From positions 5,109,236 to 5,173,235 of the forward strand of contig NZ_CP132359.1 in assembly GCF_030758975.1 (NCBI RefSeq): a DNA stretch of 64,000 bases. Direction: 5' to 3'. Made by a program: the position numbers and the translations under genes. Below are positions 20,175 to 28,905 of the stretch, piece after piece (the first letter of the stretch is position 1; every line of letters begins with the position of its first letter). The DNA comes from Bosea beijingensis (GTDB lineage Bacteria > Pseudomonadota > Alphaproteobacteria > Rhizobiales > Beijerinckiaceae). The notes beneath the pieces are model-generated. The model was not told the DNA's origin and ran no database searches. It worked only from the letters and a program-made list of their open reading frames with translations.

Positions 20175-20190
20175 GGGAGGAACCCCGACT

Positions 20191-20337
20191 TGTCATTCCG
20201 GGGCTTCGCAGAGCGAAGATCCCGGAAGCCATGATCGGGTGAGACCGAGCATTAAGCGCTGCGGCAGGAATTGTAATTCGGGCCTAGCCCCGGTCGTGCG
20301 TTCCGGGTCCGGCCCGGAGGGCCGCCCCGGAATGACA
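20191..20337. repeat. Palindromic intergenic repeat, copy 1
   Basis: This ~147-base element begins TGTCATTCCGGGGC and ends with the exact inverse GCCCCGGAATGACA. A second copy with identical ends is at 25939-26070. Both lie between convergent genes. The inner parts also contain shorter inverted segments (CTTCGC/GCGAAG and CCGGGTCCGGCCCGG). Confidence 0.85.
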
Positions 20338-20350
20338 GAGGACGCTGCGC

Positions 20351-21349
20351 TCAGAGCAGCCCTTCATTGCCCGCCAGCGTCTTCAGGCTGACATCGGGCC
20401 GGGCGCCGACATGCGAGATGATCTCGGCCGCGGCCAGCGCGCCGAGACGCAGGCAGTCGCGGGTCTCGCGATTCGAGGTCAGCCCATAGAGGAAGCCGGC
20501 GGCAAAGAGGTCACCGGCTCCGGTCGCATCGACCACGCGCTCGACCGGGAAGACCGGCTCCTCGACGATGCCGTCCGGCGTCACCGCCAGAGCGCCCTTC
20601 TCGGAGCGGGTGACGACGGCGAGGATGTTCTCCGAACGCAGCCAGGACAGGGCCGTGTCGAAATCCGAGGTCTCGTAGAGGCTCTTGAGCTCGTGCTCGT
20701 TGGCGAAGACGAGATCGACCATGCGGTTGCGGATCAGGCCGATGAACTCGTCGCGATACCGGTCGACGCAGAACGAATCCGACAGGGTGATGGCGACGCG
20801 GCCACCGGCCTTGTGCGCGATCTCGGAGGCCTTGCGAAAGGCTTCCTTGGCCGCCGGCGGGTCCCAGAGATAGCCTTCGAGATAGACGATATCGGCGGCC
20901 TCGACGGCCTTGGCGTCGACATCGGCGACGGAGAGGCCCTGGCAAGCGCCGAGATAGGTATTCATCGTGCGCTCGCCATCGGGCGTGACGATGATGAAGG
21001 AGCGCGCGGTCGCCGGGCCTTCCGCCGCATCGGCCGTGCCGAAGGCGACACCGAGCGATGTCAGGTCATGACGGTAGAGCTTGCCGAGTTCGTCGCCGCG
21101 GACCTTGCCGATGAAGGCGCCCTTGCCGCCGAAGGAGGCGAGGCCGGCGATGGTGTTGGCGGCCGAGCCGCCGGAGATGATCCGGGCCGGACCCATGGCG
21201 GCATAGAGCTGCTCGGCACGGGCCTCGTCGATCAGCATCATCGCGCCCTTGGTCAGCTTCTGGGCGATGAGGAAATCCTCCTCTGCCAAGGCGAGGGCAT
21301 CGACGATGGCATTGCCGAGGGCGAGGACGTCCGTACGGGTCTGGGTCAT
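20351..21349 (-). CDS. Adenosine kinase, PfkB family
   Basis: A 332-residue sugar/nucleoside kinase of the ribokinase fold, which phosphorylates a nucleoside with ATP. The first PfkB signature surrounds GGSAANTIAGLASFGGKGAF (residues 60-79), and the second is DATGAGDLFAAGF with catalytic D280. The N-terminal NAIVD motif fits the adenosine-kinase-like subgroup common in this order. The ATG at 21349 starts the conserved domain. It is convergent with the PPOx gene, with the palindromic repeat between. Confidence 0.88.
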   Translation of the reverse strand: MTQTRTDVLALGNAIVDALALAEEDFLIAQKLTKGAMMLIDEARAEQLYAAMGPARIISGGSAANTIAGLASFGGKGAFIGKVRGDELGKLYRHDLTSLGVAFGTADAAEGPATARSFIIVTPDGERTMNTYLGACQGLSVADVDAKAVEAADIVYLEGYLWDPPAAKEAFRKASEIAHKAGGRVAITLSDSFCVDRYRDEFIGLIRNRMVDLVFANEHELKSLYETSDFDTALSWLRSENILAVVTRSEKGALAVTPDGIVEEPVFPVERVVDATGAGDLFAAGFLYGLTSNRETRDCLRLGALAAAEIISHVGARPDVSLKTLAGNEGLL

Positions 21350-21446
21350 GGCTCTTGCTTGCTCTGTCCGGAGGGCGCGGCCCGTCGGCCGATAGGGAAG
21401 ATGCTGGCCCTGTCGCATCCGCATGCCGTGCGGTCAAGCATGCCGG

Positions 21447-21821
21447 TCAGGCCGGATCGCGGCGCTTGGAGGCTTCGTCGAGGATGGCGGCGAGGCGACG
21501 CAGATCCTCGCCCTCCAGCAGGCCGATCTCGCGCGACAGCCGATTGGCGAGCAGCGTCGCCTCGGGATCGAGCCCGGCGGTATCGATGGTCACGCGCGGA
21601 TGCGAGAGATCCGCGAGACGCACGAGTTCGTCCGCCTCGTCCCAGATCACGCCGAGCAGATGGATCGTGCCCTGGATCAGGGTGAAGGTCGGCCGGCCGC
21701 GCTTGCCGTGCTCCAGCGCCGAGAGATAGGCCGGCGAGACGCCGAGGCCCTCCGCCATCTGCGCGAGGGTCATGCCGCGCGCCTCCCGCAAGGCCCGGAC
21801 GCGCTGGCCGAAGGGCGTCAC
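21447..21821 (-). CDS. XRE-type helix-turn-helix protein
   Basis: A 124-residue protein with an N-terminal Cro/CI-type helix-turn-helix (RGMTLAQMAEGLGVSPAYLS, residues 15-34) and a helical C-terminal tail. It overlaps the Smr gene by four bases (ATGA) and is last in the Tim44-mltA-smr-xre operon. Its target is unknown; the arrangement suggests an operon regulator or cell-wall-linked function. Confidence 0.88.
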   Translation of the reverse strand: MTPFGQRVRALREARGMTLAQMAEGLGVSPAYLSALEHGKRGRPTFTLIQGTIHLLGVIWDEADELVRLADLSHPRVTIDTAGLDPEATLLANRLSREIGLLEGEDLRRLAAILDEASKRRDPA

Positions 21822-22381
21822 GGCCCATGCTCCCGCAAGCGGCGCAGGCGGACATAGAGCGCGCCGGACCCGCCATGGCGCTGCTCGGCTTCCTCGAAAC
21901 CCAGGACCAGCGTGCGCAATTCGGGCAGGCGCAGCCAGTGCGGCACCATCCGGCGCAAAACGCCGCGCTCGTCGCCGAAGAGTGCCGGCGCCAGCGCGCC
22001 CTTGCCGGTCACCACCAGGGCGATGCGGCAGCCGCGGCGCTGCTCGCGGCGCAGGAAGGCATGCAGCGCCAGGTGGGCCTCGTCCTGCCGCATGCCGTGC
22101 AGATCGATGGAAGCGTCGACGCTCTGCTGGCCCCGGCGCAATTGCGTGCGCAGGCGCCGCTCGATGGGTGCCAATGGCGGAGCCGACGGGGCGGCGGCTT
22201 TGACCGGCGAAGCGGCCGCGACGGCACGCATTGCGGTTTCGGTTGGCGCGGGAACTGCCTGCTCCGGGACCGGCTCAGGCTCGACCGGCGCCCGGCCGGG
22301 CAATGGCTTGACCGAGCGCGCGACCTGGCGCCAGAGCGCGATATCGGCCTCCGTCAGTGTCTTGCCGCGGCGGGACCGCAT
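21818..22381 (-). CDS. Smr-domain protein
   Basis: A 187-residue protein: a charged, Pro/Ala-rich N-terminal half and a C-terminal Smr domain with the hallmark DLHGM motif (near residue 93) and TGKG (near residue 124). Smr domains act as DNA or RNA endonucleases, often linked to MutS2. It overlaps the downstream XRE gene by four bases and starts one base after the mltA stop. Confidence 0.9.
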   Translation of the reverse strand: MRSRRGKTLTEADIALWRQVARSVKPLPGRAPVEPEPVPEQAVPAPTETAMRAVAAASPVKAAAPSAPPLAPIERRLRTQLRRGQQSVDASIDLHGMRQDEAHLALHAFLRREQRRGCRIALVVTGKGALAPALFGDERGVLRRMVPHWLRLPELRTLVLGFEEAEQRHGGSGALYVRLRRLREHGP

Positions 22382-22382
22382 C

Positions 22383-23552
22383 TCAGCGCGGCCAGAGCAA
22401 TGTGAAGGCGACGGGGTGGCGGATCAGGCCGGCGCGATGGCCGGCCGCAGCGCCCGAGCCGACGAAGAGGTCCATGCGGGCGGGCCCGAGAATGGCGGAG
22501 CCGGTGTCCTGCGCGATCATCAGGCGGGCGAGATGCTCGTCGCCACCGGTTCCGGTCGGAATCGTGGTGTCGATCCAGACCGGCACGCCATAGGGCCAGG
22601 CCGTGCGATCGACCGCGATGCTGCGGAGCGGTGTCAGCGGCAGGCCCGCGCCGCCGATCGGACCGCTCTCGGCCGGCAGGTCGTCGCGGCGGGCGAAGAA
22701 GACGAAGGACTTGTTCAGGCGGATCAGATCGCGGGCAAAGCCGGCATCGGCCTTCAGCCGGGCGATCAGCCGGTCCATGGTCATCTGCTCGGGCGGAATG
22801 CTCTCGCGCTGGCTGAGCACGCGGCCGAGCGAGGTATAGGGATGACCGTTGCGGCCGGAATAGCTCAGCCGGGTCACCGAGCCATCCGGCAGGCGGACGC
22901 GGCCCGAACCCTGAACCTGCAGCACGAAGCGGTCGACTGGATCGCGCAGCCAGAGGATTTCCAGCCCCTGGCCGTCGAGCGCGCCGGTCTCGATCGCGGT
23001 GCGATCCGGGAAGGGCTCGAACCCCCCGGCGGTGCGTCGCGCGGCCGAGAGCGCCTTGTCGAGGCCCGGAAAGTCATCCTCGGAGAAGCGCGTCACCAGA
23101 CCCTTCGGCCGGTCATAGAGCGGCGTCGGATAGTCGTCCGAACGGGTCAGCGAGCCCTCGAACTCGGGCTCGAAATAGCCGGTGGTGAAGCCGGTCTCTC
23201 CGCCTTCCGGCCGGATCAGCCAGAAGGAGAAGTTCTGCTCGAAAAAGCTTCGCGCCTGCGCGCGATCGACCGGCCCTGCGGCGACGAGTGCCTTCGCCTT
23301 GTCGCAAACGGCGGTAAGACTCTCGGGCAACGGCACGCCCTGGCGCAGGGGCGGGTCGGCCATACAGCCCTTGGCGAAGATCGCAAAAGCCTTGGCGTGA
23401 TCGTCCTGCGCCCATCCGGGGATCGCAGACGGCGACACGGCCTCGGCGCGGGCTCCTTGAGGCAGCGGGGGCGGCGAGGCCATGGCGGTCACGGATGCAA
23501 GGCCCAGGGCTGCGGAGAACGCCAGCGCGACACCGGCGCCGCCGTGCTTCAC
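22383..23552 (-). CDS. mltA: Membrane-bound lytic murein transglycosylase A
   Basis: A 389-residue peptidoglycan-cleaving enzyme. A signal peptide (residues 1-26, ending AMA) lacks a lipobox cysteine, so the protein is probably soluble in the periplasm, unlike E. coli MltA. The MltA barrel and the C-terminal 3D domain are visible, with the catalytic-acid region QDTGSAILGPARMDLFVG near residue 350. It is coupled to the Tim44 gene by a four-base overlap. Confidence 0.94.
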   Translation of the reverse strand: MKHGGAGVALAFSAALGLASVTAMASPPPLPQGARAEAVSPSAIPGWAQDDHAKAFAIFAKGCMADPPLRQGVPLPESLTAVCDKAKALVAAGPVDRAQARSFFEQNFSFWLIRPEGGETGFTTGYFEPEFEGSLTRSDDYPTPLYDRPKGLVTRFSEDDFPGLDKALSAARRTAGGFEPFPDRTAIETGALDGQGLEILWLRDPVDRFVLQVQGSGRVRLPDGSVTRLSYSGRNGHPYTSLGRVLSQRESIPPEQMTMDRLIARLKADAGFARDLIRLNKSFVFFARRDDLPAESGPIGGAGLPLTPLRSIAVDRTAWPYGVPVWIDTTIPTGTGGDEHLARLMIAQDTGSAILGPARMDLFVGSGAAAGHRAGLIRHPVAFTLLWPR

Positions 23553-24274
23553 GCGGCGGATTCGGTGGCGACGAGCAGCCAGTTGGGATCGCGGCTGCCG
23601 AGCTGGCGCGAGAAGGTCCAGATGTCGCTGACCTCCGAGACCTGTTCGGCGCTGCCGTCGACGACAGCGCCCTGCGCATCGCGGGTGACGCTGATGAGCT
23701 GCGAGACGAAGGCGATGGTGACCTGCGCGGTCTTGCCCTTGACCTCGACGGCAGCGAGATCGGCCTTGTCGATCGAGACGAAATTCGACTCGGCCTTCTC
23801 GCCGCGCTTCTCGCGCTCGCTGATCGCCTGCTCGAAGCCGTCATAGACTTCCTTGGCGAGGAGACCCTTCAGCATCTTGCGGTCGCCGCGGGCGAAGGCG
23901 GTGACGATCGCCTCATAGGCGGCCTTGGCCCCGCCCACGAATTCATGCGGATCGAAGCTCGGCTCCTGGCGGATCACCGCCTCGATGCCGGCGCTGACCG
24001 GAGAATCCGGCGCAGCCAGATCCTTCCAGCGTTCGGCGGCAGGCGGCTCCGCCGCGACGGGGTCGTTGGCGGCGCCGGGCAGACGGATCACATTGTCGCG
24101 CTTTTCCGGGCCTTGCGCCTGATCGGGCCGCATCGGCGGCGTCTCGCGACGGGCGAATGGGTCCTTGGGCTGCTCATGCCCGGTCTTCTGGCCGAGCACG
24201 GAACGCAGCTTCCAGGCTACGAACACGGCCAGGGCCAGGAAGATCAGAGTCTGCATGTCGAAGGAATTCTGCAT
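23549..24274 (-). CDS. Tim44/TimA-like membrane protein
   Basis: A 241-residue protein: one N-terminal transmembrane segment (around residues 9-25), a charged linker, and a C-terminal Tim44 domain (residues ~95-240, containing EFVGGAKAAYEAIVTAFARG). Alphaproteobacterial homologues are the bacterial counterpart of mitochondrial Tim44, anchored in the inner membrane, with a role in outer-membrane assembly or export. It is first in the operon with mltA, smr and xre, and divergent from secB across 247 bases. Confidence 0.92.
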   Translation of the reverse strand: MQNSFDMQTLIFLALAVFVAWKLRSVLGQKTGHEQPKDPFARRETPPMRPDQAQGPEKRDNVIRLPGAANDPVAAEPPAAERWKDLAAPDSPVSAGIEAVIRQEPSFDPHEFVGGAKAAYEAIVTAFARGDRKMLKGLLAKEVYDGFEQAISEREKRGEKAESNFVSIDKADLAAVEVKGKTAQVTIAFVSQLISVTRDAQGAVVDGSAEQVSEVSDIWTFSRQLGSRDPNWLLVATESAA

Positions 24275-24521
24275 CGAAAGCTGACCCGCGGCTCCCCGTT
24301 ATGGCCTTGCCCGTGCGCGTGGTGCGCGCCGAGCCTTCACCGTCATATGGTGAGAGTGGCTCGTAACATCCACCCCCCCGCTTGTGAAGGCGACTTCTTG
24401 TGCCGGCACGATGTCCATGATAGCCGACGCGCGCGCCGCTCCATAGCATGGAGCGCAGTCCCGAATGCCGGCAGAGGCACGGGATTTCCCCGAGACAGCC
24501 TGCCAGAACGAGATGGGACCG

Positions 24522-25016
24522 ATGGCCAACGAACTTCCCAACGGCAATGGCGCCGACGCCGAAGCGGCTCCGAGCCTGAACGCCCTGATCCAGTACACCA
24601 AGGATTTCTCCTTCGAGAACCCGAAGGCGCCGCGCTCGCTCGCACAGCAGGACGCGCAGCAGGGCCCGCAGATGTCGCTGCAGGTCAATGTCGGCTCGAC
24701 CGCTCTCGGCGACAACGATTACGAGACCGTGCTGCGCCTCGAAGGCAAGGCCGAGGTCAAGGGCGAGACGCTATTCGCCTTCGACCTGAGCTATGCCGGC
24801 GTGTTCCGCCTGCAGAACATCCCGCAGGAGCATGTCCATCCCGTGCTGGTGATCGATTGCGCCCGCCTGCTCTTCCCCTTCGCCCGGCAGATCATCGCCG
24901 AGGCCGTGCAGAACGGCGGCTTCCCGCCCTTCTACGTGCCGCCGATCGACTTCGCCCAGCTCTTCCAGCAGCGTCTGCAGGAGCTCGAAGGCCAGCAGGG
25001 CACCGCGACCAACTGA
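24522..25016 (+). CDS. secB: Protein-export chaperone SecB
   Basis: A 164-residue SecB, the tetrameric cytosolic chaperone that keeps preproteins unfolded for SecA. Typical motifs include QYTKDFSFENPKAP near residues 24-37 and the C-terminal FPPFYVPPIDFAQLF. An earlier in-frame ATG at 24513 is possible, but MANELPNGNG at 24522 matches the usual family start. A terminator follows 28 bases downstream. The fxsA gene often found here in relatives is absent. Confidence 0.96.
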   Translation: MANELPNGNGADAEAAPSLNALIQYTKDFSFENPKAPRSLAQQDAQQGPQMSLQVNVGSTALGDNDYETVLRLEGKAEVKGETLFAFDLSYAGVFRLQNIPQEHVHPVLVIDCARLLFPFARQIIAEAVQNGGFPPFYVPPIDFAQLFQQRLQELEGQQGTATN

Positions 25017-25044
25017 CCAGTCGCTGCATCGGCAAGTCTGACGG

Positions 25045-25073
25045 AAGGGCCCTCGCGGGCCCTTTCTTCGTTT
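25045..25073 (+). terminator. Terminator after secB
   Basis: Arms AAGGGCCC and GGGCCCTT around loop TCGC, followed by TCTTCGTTT. Confidence 0.88.
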
Positions 25074-25086
25074 ATTGCGGATAATT

Positions 25087-25105
25087 GTTGTCCTTGCAGG
25101 ACAAC
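25087..25105. promoter_or_regulatory. Inverted repeat upstream of terC
   Basis: GTTGTCC-TTGCA-GGACAAC is a perfect seven-base dyad, 82 bases before the TerC start and just after the secB terminator. It may be an operator for the TerC gene; no regulator gene lies beside it. Confidence 0.4.
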
Positions 25106-25186
25106 TTCCCTCTCTCCATGTGCGTGGGATCGACGGCGGACGCCCCAACCGGGACGCCCGCCTTTTCCGTATCCGATGGAGACCTG

Positions 25187-25921
25187 ATGGACGCCCTTAT
25201 GACGCTTGCCGCCGACCCCGCCGTATGGGCCGCGCTCGGGGCACTGATCGCCATGGAGGTCGTGCTCGGCATCGACAACCTGATCTTCATCTCGATCCTG
25301 ACCAACAAACTGCCTGAGCATCAGCGCTCGAAGGGCCGCAAGATCGGCATCGGCCTTGCGCTGATCATGCGGCTCGGCCTGCTCGGCACCGTCGCCTTCA
25401 TCGTCAAGCTCACCGCGCCGATCTTCACGGTCTTCGGCCAGGCCTTCTCCTGGCGCGACCTGATCCTGATCGCCGGTGGCCTCTTCCTGGTCTGGAAGGC
25501 GACGAAGGAAATCCACCACAAGGTCGATCCCGATCCGGAGTCGGTGCTTGCCGAGGGTGGCACGCGCGCGGTCACGCTGGGCTTCGGCGCCGCGATCTTC
25601 CAGATCCTGATCCTCGACCTGGTGTTCTCGATCGACTCGATCATCACCGCCGTCGGCATGACCGAGCATGTCCCGGTCATGGTCATCGCCGTCATTGTCG
25701 CGGTGCTGACGATGCTGCTCGCCGCCGACCCGCTGGCGCGCTTCATCGACAAGAACCCGACGATCGTGATGCTGGCGCTGGGCTTCCTGCTGATGATCGG
25801 CGGCACGCTGATCGCGGAAGGCTTCGGCGTGCATGTGCCGAAGGGCTATATCTACGCCGCGATGGCCTTCTCGGCCCTGATCGAGGCGCTCAACATGATG
25901 TCGCGCCGCAGGGCGCGATGA
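25187..25921 (+). CDS. TerC-family integral membrane protein
   Basis: A 244-residue protein with about seven transmembrane helices. It carries the paired acidic motifs of the TerC family, EVVLGIDN near residues 24-31 and DLVFSIDS in the middle helix; these line a proposed metal path. TerC proteins are linked to manganese export and metalation of exported enzymes. The ATG at 25187 has GGAGA at proper spacing. Confidence 0.92.
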   Translation: MDALMTLAADPAVWAALGALIAMEVVLGIDNLIFISILTNKLPEHQRSKGRKIGIGLALIMRLGLLGTVAFIVKLTAPIFTVFGQAFSWRDLILIAGGLFLVWKATKEIHHKVDPDPESVLAEGGTRAVTLGFGAAIFQILILDLVFSIDSIITAVGMTEHVPVMVIAVIVAVLTMLLAADPLARFIDKNPTIVMLALGFLLMIGGTLIAEGFGVHVPKGYIYAAMAFSALIEALNMMSRRRAR

Positions 25922-25938
25922 GGTCTGTCGTCTCTCCT

Positions 25939-26070
25939 TGTCATTCCGGGGCGCGCCACAGGCGCGAACCCGGAATCCACGACTGGGTAAGCGCTCGCGA
26001 TCAGGCGTCTTAAAGGACTCGCCCCGTCGTGGGTTCCGGGTTCTTCGCTACGCGAAGCCCCGGAATGACA
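25939..26070. repeat. Palindromic intergenic repeat, copy 2
   Basis: This ~132-base element has the same terminal inverted ends as copy 1 (TGTCATTCCGGGGC at 25939-25952 and its complement at 26057-26070). Inner paired segments include GTGGATTCCGGGT-type arms. It lies between the convergent terC and dnaQ genes. Confidence 0.85.
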
Positions 26071-26081
26071 ACCGTGGCGGC

Positions 26082-26798
26082 CTACTGCGCCGCGTCGTCG
26101 GTGATGCCGAGATAGCCCTTCCAGAGCGGCGCCTTGAGCGAGCCGAGAATGAAGGCCTCATGCGCCTTCAGCGCCTCCTCGCTGAGCCGCGGAGCCAGCG
26201 GGCGCCGACGCTGCGGCTTCTCGACCGCAGCCATCGCAAGACCGGGGCGCCCGGCCGCCGCCTCGACGCCAAGGCCGAGCGAAGCCTGCTTGCCACCGAT
26301 CAGCTCGATATAGACCTCGGCCAGAATTTCGGAGTCGAGCAAGGCGCCGTGCTTGGTGCGGCGGCTGTTGTCGATGCCATAGCGCGAGCAGAGCGCATCA
26401 AGGCTGTTCGAGGCGCCAGGATGCTTGCGGCGCGCCATCGACAGGGTGTCGACCACGAAGCCCTGCTCGATCGGCGGCAAACCGAGGCGCTTGAACTCCA
26501 TGTTGATGAAGCCGACGTCGAAGGCGGCGTTATGGATCACCAGCTTGGCGCCGGCGATGAAATCCGCGAATTCGTCGGCGACCGCGGCGAAGACCGGCTT
26601 ATCCGAGAGGAACTCTTCCGAGAGACCGTGGACGTTGAAGGCCTCGATCGGCATCGACCGCTCGGGATTGACATAGACGTGGAAGGTGCGGCCGCTCGGA
26701 CAATGGTTGAGCAGTTCTACACAGCCGATCTCGACGATGCGGTCGCCGTTATTGGCTTCGACGCCAGTGGTTTCGGTATCGAGAACGATCTCGCGCAT
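26082..26798 (-). CDS. dnaQ: DNA polymerase III epsilon subunit (proofreading exonuclease)
   Basis: A 238-residue 3'-5' exonuclease that proofreads for the replicase. ExoI is DTETTG (residues 6-11), ExoII HNAAFDVGFIN, and ExoIII HGALLDSEILAEVY, so all acidic metal ligands are present. The start MREIVLDTE matches the family. It is last in the ppsR-maf-aroE-coaE-dnaQ operon, four bases after coaE, reading away from the origin. Confidence 0.96.
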   Translation of the reverse strand: MREIVLDTETTGVEANNGDRIVEIGCVELLNHCPSGRTFHVYVNPERSMPIEAFNVHGLSEEFLSDKPVFAAVADEFADFIAGAKLVIHNAAFDVGFINMEFKRLGLPPIEQGFVVDTLSMARRKHPGASNSLDALCSRYGIDNSRRTKHGALLDSEILAEVYIELIGGKQASLGLGVEAAAGRPGLAMAAVEKPQRRRPLAPRLSEEALKAHEAFILGSLKAPLWKGYLGITDDAAQ

Positions 26799-26802
26799 CG
26801 CT

Positions 26803-27417
26803 TCAGGACCTCGTTTGCACACCGCGCCCGGGACGGCCGGCGAGCGCCCTCAGGATAGAGCCGACCTGCCGCTCGGCGGCCATCAGGCCCCGCGACGTGT
26901 CCACAAGGAAATGGGCACGGCGGCGCTTCTCCGCATCCGGCATCTGCCGCGACAGGATGGCGTCGAGCTTTTCCGCGCTCATGCCGGGGCGGGCGAGCAC
27001 GCGCTGGCGCTGCACCTCGGCAGGAGCGGTGACGACGAGGACGGCATCGCAGCGCGCCTCGCCGCCCGTCTCCAACAAGAGCGGCACGTCGATGATGGCG
27101 AGCTCCGCGCCTTCCTTGCGGCAGCGGGTGAGGAAGGCCTCCTCCTCCTCGCGCACGAGGGGGTGGATGATCGCTTCGAGCCGGCGCAGGGCATCGGGCT
27201 TGCCCAGCACGGCGGCGCCCAGCTTCGCGCGATCGACCGCGCCGCCGATCACCGTACCCGGAAAGGCTGCTTCGATCGGCGCCGCGGCCCGGCCGCGATG
27301 CAGGCGATGCACGGCCGCATCGGCATCGTGCAAAGGCACGCCGCACTTCTCGAAGAGCTGCGCGGTTGTCGACTTCCCCATTCCGATCGAGCCCGTCAGG
27401 CCCAGCACGAAGGTCAT
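26803..27417 (-). CDS. coaE: Dephospho-CoA kinase
   Basis: A 204-residue P-loop kinase catalysing the last step of coenzyme A synthesis. The P-loop GLTGSIGMGKST occupies residues 6-17, followed by the DADA motif and the lid region with PLLLE. It sits 15 bases after aroE in the same operon. Confidence 0.95.
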   Translation of the reverse strand: MTFVLGLTGSIGMGKSTTAQLFEKCGVPLHDADAAVHRLHRGRAAAPIEAAFPGTVIGGAVDRAKLGAAVLGKPDALRRLEAIIHPLVREEEEAFLTRCRKEGAELAIIDVPLLLETGGEARCDAVLVVTAPAEVQRQRVLARPGMSAEKLDAILSRQMPDAEKRRRAHFLVDTSRGLMAAERQVGSILRALAGRPGRGVQTRS

Positions 27418-27432
27418 GGTGGCTCCGGCGAA

Positions 27433-28266
27433 TCAGGCCTTCAGGATATCGGCTTCGATGATGGCGCGAAGCGCTGGCGTCACCTGCGGCGTCACGCCGA
27501 ACCAGCGGGCGAAGCCGGGCACGGCCTGATGCAGCAGCATGCCGAGCCCATCGACGATGACACCGCCACGCCGTTCCGCCTCGGCCAGCAATGCCGTCTT
27601 CAGGGGGACATAGACGATGTCGTCGACGATGGTCCCCGCCCTGAGCGCCGCGAGATCGATCTCCAGCGGCGGCTTTCCCTGCATGCCGAGCGCCGTGGTG
27701 TTGACGATGAGATCGGCCTCGCCGACGAGAGTGTCGCGCCTGGCCCAATCAGCGGCGACAAGCGGGTGGCCGATTGCAGCGACCAGTTCGGCCGCGCGTT
27801 CGGGGCTACGATTGACCACGAGGATACGGGCAACGCCCCTCGCCTTCAGGCCGTAGCAGATGCCCCGCGCGGCACCGCCAGCACCAAGGACGAGGGCCGT
27901 CCCGACCCGGTCCTGCCAGCCCGGCACCGTCGCATCGAGATGAGCCAGGAAGCCGCCCACATCGCTGTTGTCGGCGATGATCCGGCCATCCTCGCGCCAG
28001 AGCGTATTGACCGCGCCGACCGCGCGGCCGGCAGCGCTGACCTCGTCGACCAAAGCCATCACCGCTTCCTTGTGCGGCACGGTGACATTGCCCCCGGCGA
28101 ATTCGCCTGCGCGCAGGCGAGCGGTGAAAGCCGGGAGATCGGCTGGTGCGACGTCAATCCGCTCATAGGAGCCTGCAAGCCGATGCTCGCGCAGCCACTC
28201 GCCATGGATCAGGGGCGAGCGCGAATGCGCGATGGGATGTCCGATGACGAAGCAGCGAGGCGCCAT
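27433..28266 (-). CDS. aroE: Shikimate dehydrogenase
   Basis: A 277-residue NADPH-dependent enzyme converting 3-dehydroshikimate to shikimate. The substrate-binding part has HSRSPLIH and NVTVPHKE (catalytic K66); the NADP domain has GAGGAARG and the NRSPERA loop. An in-frame TTG occurs six bases upstream, but the ATG at 28266 with a GGA site is preferred. Confidence 0.95.
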   Translation of the reverse strand: MAPRCFVIGHPIAHSRSPLIHGEWLREHRLAGSYERIDVAPADLPAFTARLRAGEFAGGNVTVPHKEAVMALVDEVSAAGRAVGAVNTLWREDGRIIADNSDVGGFLAHLDATVPGWQDRVGTALVLGAGGAARGICYGLKARGVARILVVNRSPERAAELVAAIGHPLVAADWARRDTLVGEADLIVNTTALGMQGKPPLEIDLAALRAGTIVDDIVYVPLKTALLAEAERRGGVIVDGLGMLLHQAVPGFARWFGVTPQVTPALRAIIEADILKA

Positions 28267-28278
28267 ATGCAAAGTCCG

Positions 28279-28905
28279 TTAGCGGGCGAGGCAGTCGAGC
28301 TCGCGCAGCGATGCGAGCACCGCCAGCAGTGGCAAGCCCAGAATGGTAAAATGGTCGCCCTCGACCTTGTCGAAGAGCTGCGCGCCCGGTCCCTCGAGCT
28401 GATAGCCGCCGACGCTGGACAAGGCGGCCGAACCGGCAACCGCCAGGTAACGAGCGATGAAATCGGCATGGAGCGTGCGCATGGTGAGGCGCGCGGCCTC
28501 GAGCCCTTCCGACAGCGGCGCGCCGTCCTGCACGATGACGAAAGCGGAATGGAGCTCGTGGGTCCGGCCGGCGAGGGATGCAATCTGCCGTGCCGCCGCA
28601 GCGAGATCGGCAGGCTTGTGAAAAGCCATGCCATCGCAGGTCAGGGTCTGGTCGGCGGCCAGGACGAGGCGGCCAGGGCGGTCGCGCGAGACAGCCAACG
28701 CCTTGGCGCAGGCGAGCGCCGCCGCGACCTGATCCACCGGTACACCGCGATCGACCAGCGGCTTCTCGACGGCGCGCTCGTCGATCTCCGGTTTCACGAC
28801 CTCGACCGGGATGCCGGCAGACAGCAGCATGTCGCGCCGGGTCACGCTGCCGGAGGCGAGGATCAGCGGCTCGGGAGCGAGCCAGAGGCTGGGCGAGGCG
28901 CTCAC
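28279..28905 (-). CDS. maf: Maf-family nucleoside triphosphate pyrophosphatase
   Basis: A 208-residue house-cleaning pyrophosphatase. The N-terminal [13 protein letters not shown] motif and the KPEIDERAV stretch mark the Maf family; the ADQTLTCDG block holds the catalytic aspartate. It starts with GTG at 28905 and overlaps the ppsR stop by four bases (GTGA). The exact nucleotide preference is unknown. Confidence 0.92.
   Translation of the reverse strand: MSASPSLWLAPEPLILASGSVTRRDMLLSAGIPVEVVKPEIDERAVEKPLVDRGVPVDQVAAALACAKALAVSRDRPGRLVLAADQTLTCDGMAFHKPADLAAAARQIASLAGRTHELHSAFVIVQDGAPLSEGLEAARLTMRTLHADFIARYLAVAGSAALSSVGGYQLEGPGAQLFDKVEGDHFTILGLPLLAVLASLRELDCLAR

Noticed and set aside
25074..25186. 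Possible yybP-ykoY manganese riboswitch before terC
   Set aside because: The conserved core of that riboswitch is not seen; only a short dyad is present.
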